Positions 6,104 to 8,300 of a DNA stretch of 8,300 nucleotides are shown here, piece after piece. Positions within the stretch are counted from its first letter, which is position 1. Every line of letters starts with the position of its first letter. Below the pieces are notes generated by a model. That model was not told the origin of the DNA, searched no databases, and saw nothing but the letters and a program-made list of their open reading frames with translations. Location of the stretch: assembly GCA_964569095.1 (NCBI GenBank), contig CAZMTB010000057.1, positions 1-8,300 on the forward strand, written 5' to 3'. A program made the translations under genes and the position numbers. The stretch is from JALWSI01 sp964569095 [NCBI: uncultured Aquificales bacterium] (GTDB lineage Bacteria > Thermosulfidibacterota > Thermosulfidibacteria > Thermosulfidibacterales).

Positions 6104-7964
6104 ACAGGGAGTTCCAAAGCTTCTCGTTCTTGGTTATCTCTATCCTCTTCTTCATGGCCTCCAGCCACTCCTGGAACACCATCTCCCTCTTCTTAGAAAG
6201 AATCCGGTTTCTAAGCTCTTCCCTCTTCGCCTCGAAGTCCTTCTCGTCTATTCCCTTACGGTCAACCACCACGAAGAGGTAAAGCTTGTGCCCCATGGTG
6301 GCCCAGCCGGCCTGCCCCTTCTTCAACTGGAAAACCCTCTCCGAGAGACCGGGGAAGAACCCGAGCCGGGTGAAGTAGTCGGAGGAGACTATGGCCTTCT
6401 TCGGCAAACCCAGCTCCTTGGCCAAGGCCCCCAGCCCCTTGGACTCGGCCTCGCGGGCCCACTTGGGGGCCTCCTTCTGCAGCCACTCCCAGGCCTTCTC
6501 CTCCTCGTAGTCCACCAACACCTTGGCCCTTATCTGGTCCAGGGGCGGTATGGTGGAAGGTCTCTTCTCCATGAGCTGCACCAGGTAGAACCCCTCTGGC
6601 GTGCGGATGATGTCGGAGTGCTCTCCCTCTTTCAGCTCAAAGGCCTTTGATATCACCAGGGAAGAGCTGGGAATCTCGGGAAGGCTGTCCTTGCGGGAGA
6701 CCAGCGGGGTGTCCAGCACCACCACCCCCTCCTTGGCAGCGGCCTCCTTTAGGGAAGCGCCCTTCCTCAGGGCGGCCCTTATTCTTCCCGCAGCCTTCAG
6801 GGCAAGCCTGCGTCCCCTCTCCTCTTTCAGCTTCTTCTCGATCTGGTCAGCCACCTCGTTGTAGGGCTTTATTCCCTCCTCCTGTCGCTTCACCAGCTCA
6901 ACCACCCTGAACATCTTGGGTCCCGAGGCAAAGGGCTTTGAGAGTTCTCCGGGTTTCAACCCCCTGATGGCCCTCTTTATGGTGGGATCCAGGCGGTTCC
7001 ACACAACGAAACCCGTCTCTCCCCCCTCCTTTGCAAAGGGATCCTTGGAGTACCTCTTCGCCAACTCTCCAAATCTCGAAGGATCCTTCAGAAGCTCCTT
7101 GTATATCTTCTGGATGGTGGCGTTGTCTCTCACGGTTATGGTCTTCAGCCAGACCCCCGCAGGAGACGGGAACTCGTACGAGTTGTCCTTGTAGTACCTC
7201 TGCTTCTCCTCCTCCGTGACCTTCACCTTGTCGTCGTAGGCATCCAGGGAGAGGGCGGCGTAAGAGAACCTCACCCTCTCCGGCAAGCGATAGCTCTCCT
7301 TGTGCTTGCGGTAGTACTCCTGGAGCTCGTTGCCCTTTGGCCTGAAACGCTCAAGAAAGGGCCCGGGTTCCACAGTGAGGTACCTTATCTTCACCTGCTC
7401 GTTCTCCCAGAGGTAGAGGTTGCGCACCTCTGCAGGGGTGACGTCAACGGAGTCTTTCACCAGGGAATAGACCCGGTTCTTGGTTAGGTTGTTCTTGGTC
7501 TCTATGTCGAACTCCTCGGGGGTGGAGTGGATGTAGGCCAAGGCCTGCCTGTACCTGTTGGGGTCGAACCTTCCGTTCACCTGGAAGGCGGGAATGCTGG
7601 CTATCACCCTCGCCGCATCCGCGTCGGTGGCAGAGATCCCGCTCTCCCTCGCCACCTCCAGGGCTATCTTCTCGTTGATGAGACCGTCGAGCACCTTCTC
7701 TTTAAGCTTCAACCTCTTGATCAGCTCGTCGTTGAACCTCTTGCCGTAGAGCTGGCGGTAGAACTGCATCATCTTGCCGTAGGTAACCCTGAACTCCTGG
7801 TAGGTGACGGGCTCCTTGCCCACGGTGGCTATAACGTCGCGGTTCCCCTTGTAGGTCCCCCTGCCCCACACCAGAAAGATGGTGCCAATAAAGGCTGCCA
7901 CCACTATCCAGAGCGCTATGCTCAAGAACTTCAAGTTGCTTCTCATGCCTTGAAGAACACTCAT
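6102..7964 (-). CDS. ppiD: Membrane-anchored periplasmic folding factor, PpiD/SurA type
   Basis: A 620-residue protein with a single N-terminal membrane helix (about 13-34, LSIALWIVVAAFIGTIFLVW) preceded by a short positively charged cytoplasmic tail, so the rest should face the periplasm. Residues about 44-190 resemble the SurA N-terminal chaperone domain (VIATVGKEPVTYQEF, then a helical region with LKEKVLDGLINEKIA). A parvulin-type domain spans about 265-360, shown by FGELAKRYSKDPFAKEGGETG and LKPGELSKPF. The first strand reads VWLKTITV where active parvulins have a His (RHIL-like), so isomerase activity may be lost, as in E. coli PpiD. A further helical, Lys/Glu-rich C-terminal part is typical of PpiD. 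The ATG at 7964 has AGGAGG 10 bases upstream; Met7 lacks a good site. First protein gene of the block, directly downstream of tRNA-Pro. The substrates are presumably outer-membrane or secreted proteins. Confidence 0.88.
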   Translation of the reverse strand: MSVLQGMRSNLKFLSIALWIVVAAFIGTIFLVWGRGTYKGNRDVIATVGKEPVTYQEFRVTYGKMMQFYRQLYGKRFNDELIKRLKLKEKVLDGLINEKIALEVARESGISATDADAARVIASIPAFQVNGRFDPNRYRQALAYIHSTPEEFDIETKNNLTKNRVYSLVKDSVDVTPAEVRNLYLWENEQVKIRYLTVEPGPFLERFRPKGNELQEYYRKHKESYRLPERVRFSYAALSLDAYDDKVKVTEEEKQRYYKDNSYEFPSPAGVWLKTITVRDNATIQKIYKELLKDPSRFGELAKRYSKDPFAKEGGETGFVVWNRLDPTIKRAIRGLKPGELSKPFASGPKMFRVVELVKRQEEGIKPYNEVADQIEKKLKEERGRRLALKAAGRIRAALRKGASLKEAAAKEGVVVLDTPLVSRKDSLPEIPSSSLVISKAFELKEGEHSDIIRTPEGFYLVQLMEKRPSTIPPLDQIRAKVLVDYEEEKAWEWLQKEAPKWAREAESKGLGALAKELGLPKKAIVSSDYFTRLGFFPGLSERVFQLKKGQAGWATMGHKLYLFVVVDRKGIDEKDFEAKREELRNRILSKKREMVFQEWLEAMKKRIEITKNEKLWNSL

Positions 7965-8012
7965 GAAGACACGGCCTCCTCTTCTCCTCTTAGAATGGCC
8001 TCCCCAGAGGCA
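7965..8012 (-). other. Spacer between tRNA-Pro and ppiD with a small hairpin
   Basis: Immediately after the encoded CCA, the transcript can form GCCTC-TGGG-GAGGC (7998-8011), a 5-bp stem with a 4-base loop. It is followed by CATTCTAAG rather than a real T-run, so it is a poor terminator and may instead mark processing or partial attenuation. The remainder is purine-rich and contains the ppiD Shine-Dalgarno AGGAGG (7975-7980). I see no convincing -35/-10 pair, so ppiD probably depends on the promoter upstream of the tRNA. Confidence 0.5.
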
Positions 8013-8089
8013 TGGTCGGGGCGAGAGGACTCGAACCTCCGACCCTCTGCTCCCAAAGCAGATGCGCTACCAGCCTGCGCTACGCCCCG
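8013..8089 (-). tRNA. tRNA-Pro (anticodon UGG)
   Basis: The 77-base gene folds as a full cloverleaf. It has a 7-bp acceptor stem (CGGGGCG with CGCCCCG), U8-A9, D-stem GCGC/GCGC with a GG-containing loop, anticodon stem TCTGC/GCAGA around TTTGGGA, a 5-base variable region, and T-arm GGAGG-TTCGAGT-CCTCT closed by a G-U pair. The anticodon TGG is at 8053-8055. A C1-G72 pair with discriminator A73 matches bacterial proline tRNAs, and CCA is encoded. UGG with a modified wobble base can read most or all proline codons. It lies about 9 bases downstream of the predicted transcription start and 48 bases upstream of ppiD. Confidence 0.97.
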
Positions 8090-8104
8090 ACGCAGTGGGT
8101 TTGA

Positions 8105-8132
8105 CCTATAGCAGGTGGGCAGAATTAGTCAA
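8105..8132 (-). promoter_or_regulatory. Sigma70-type promoter for tRNA-Pro and probably the operon
   Basis: On the minus strand TTGACT (8127-8132) is a 5/6 match to the -35 box. A 16-base spacer is followed by TATAGG (8105-8110), a 4/6 match to the -10 box, preceded by TGC, which makes an extended -10. Predicted transcription start is about 8096-8100, giving the tRNA a very short leader. It is the only good promoter I see upstream of the block. Confidence 0.75.
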
Positions 8133-8235
8133 TCGCCCGGGGCAGAAATGGGCAATGCCCTTTGGGCGCGAAAGGGGCCCGAAAGGAGCAAGAGGCACAG
8201 AGATTCAGCGCCTTCGGGCAAAGCAAACCCCGCAC
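8133..8235. other. Intergenic stretch with short GC-rich inverted repeats
   Basis: No gene is visible. The stretch contains GGGCAATGCCC (8150-8160) and GCCCTTTGGGC (8157-8167), two small stems sharing the same GCCC, and an imperfect tandem repeat of a GGGCGCGAAAGG-like unit (8164-8186). All of this lies upstream of the -35 box, so it is not in the transcript from that promoter. No known regulator site is recognised. Confidence 0.4.
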
Positions 8236-8268
8236 AAAGAAAAAGGCGGGGATTGCTCCCCGCCTTTT
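8236..8268 (-). terminator. Rho-independent terminator for a minus-strand gene to the right
   Basis: AAAAGGCGGGG (8241-8251) and CCCCGCCTTTT (8258-8268) form a perfect 11-bp inverted repeat around a 6-base loop. Read on the minus strand, the stem ends in TTTTTCTTT, a good U-tract; on the plus strand there are only four Ts, so it could stop transcription from both sides but more strongly leftward. The gene it serves must end near or beyond 8270. Possible tails of that gene are a TGA at 8274-8276 (reading LLHRKESA before it) or a TAA at 8287-8289; too little is visible to choose. Confidence 0.88.
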
Positions 8269-8300
8269 GAGAATCACGCGCTCTCTTTACGGTGCAGCAG

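Noticed and set aside
5232-6650. 472-codon open frame on the plus strand opposite pyrB, pyrR and ppiD
   Set aside because: It lies codon-on-codon opposite pyrR and ppiD and stays open because the sense genes almost never use TTA, CTA or TCA. Its protein is Leu/Pro/His-rich low complexity with no motif, while the minus strand carries clear families.
7527-8111. 194-codon open frame on the plus strand ending past the tRNA
   Set aside because: Its C-terminus (GREDSNLRP...ADALP) is the well-known false translation across the reverse strand of a tRNA gene, and the rest is antisense to ppiD.
8101-8130. Plus-strand promoter starting with TTGACC
   Set aside because: The -35 match is good but there is no acceptable -10 at 16-18 bases, and no plus-strand gene follows; the terminator at 8236-8268 would lie downstream.
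1-8300. CRISPR arrays, insertion sequences, phage or toxin-antitoxin genes
   Set aside because: No regularly spaced repeats, transposase or integrase motifs, or terminal inverted repeats are present; the window is wholly housekeeping genes apart from the short right-hand intergenic region.

Overview
The window is a compact, single-strand bacterial gene block. Every gene I can support lies on the minus strand and reads from right to left. The coding strand is G-rich and uses AGG/AGA for many arginines. The proteins are rich in Glu, Lys, Arg and Val, which hints at a thermophile, though that is only an impression. A PpiD/SurA-type periplasmic folding factor implies a Gram-negative envelope. CcsB (system II cytochrome c maturation) and an MqnP-like prenyltransferase (futalosine menaquinone route) imply an anaerobic or respiratory bacterium. 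This would suit Desulfobacterota/Thermodesulfobacteriota or a related phylum, but the sequence here does not fix the taxon.

Layout in transcription order. 8091-8300 is intergenic: it holds a strong Rho-independent terminator for whatever lies to the right (8236-8268) and a good sigma70-type promoter (8105-8132). Next come tRNA-Pro(UGG) (8013-8089), ppiD-like (6102-7964), pyrR (5532-6092), pyrB (4607-5530), tsaE (4176-4610), mqnP-like (3313-4179), ccsB (2489-3310), hemA (1215-2477), hemC (301-1218), and the first 96 codons of a radical SAM enzyme (1-290) that runs off the left edge.

The protein genes are packed end to end, with spacings from a 4-base overlap to an 11-base gap. I see no internal terminator or convincing internal promoter, so they probably form one long operon that may share the tRNA promoter. 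Three themes are combined. The first is envelope protein folding (PpiD). The second is pyrimidine synthesis (PyrR, PyrB) followed by tRNA t6A modification (TsaE). The third is a respiratory set: menaquinone side-chain attachment (MqnP), heme ligation to c-type cytochromes (CcsB), and the first steps of tetrapyrrole synthesis (HemA, HemC).

Nearly everything belongs to well-known families, and I found no convincing novel system. The points most worth a second look are the unidentified radical SAM gene ending the heme cluster, the unusual operon mix led by a tRNA-Pro gene, a PyrR with no leader attenuator, and an Arg-to-Trp change in a conserved loop of PyrB.
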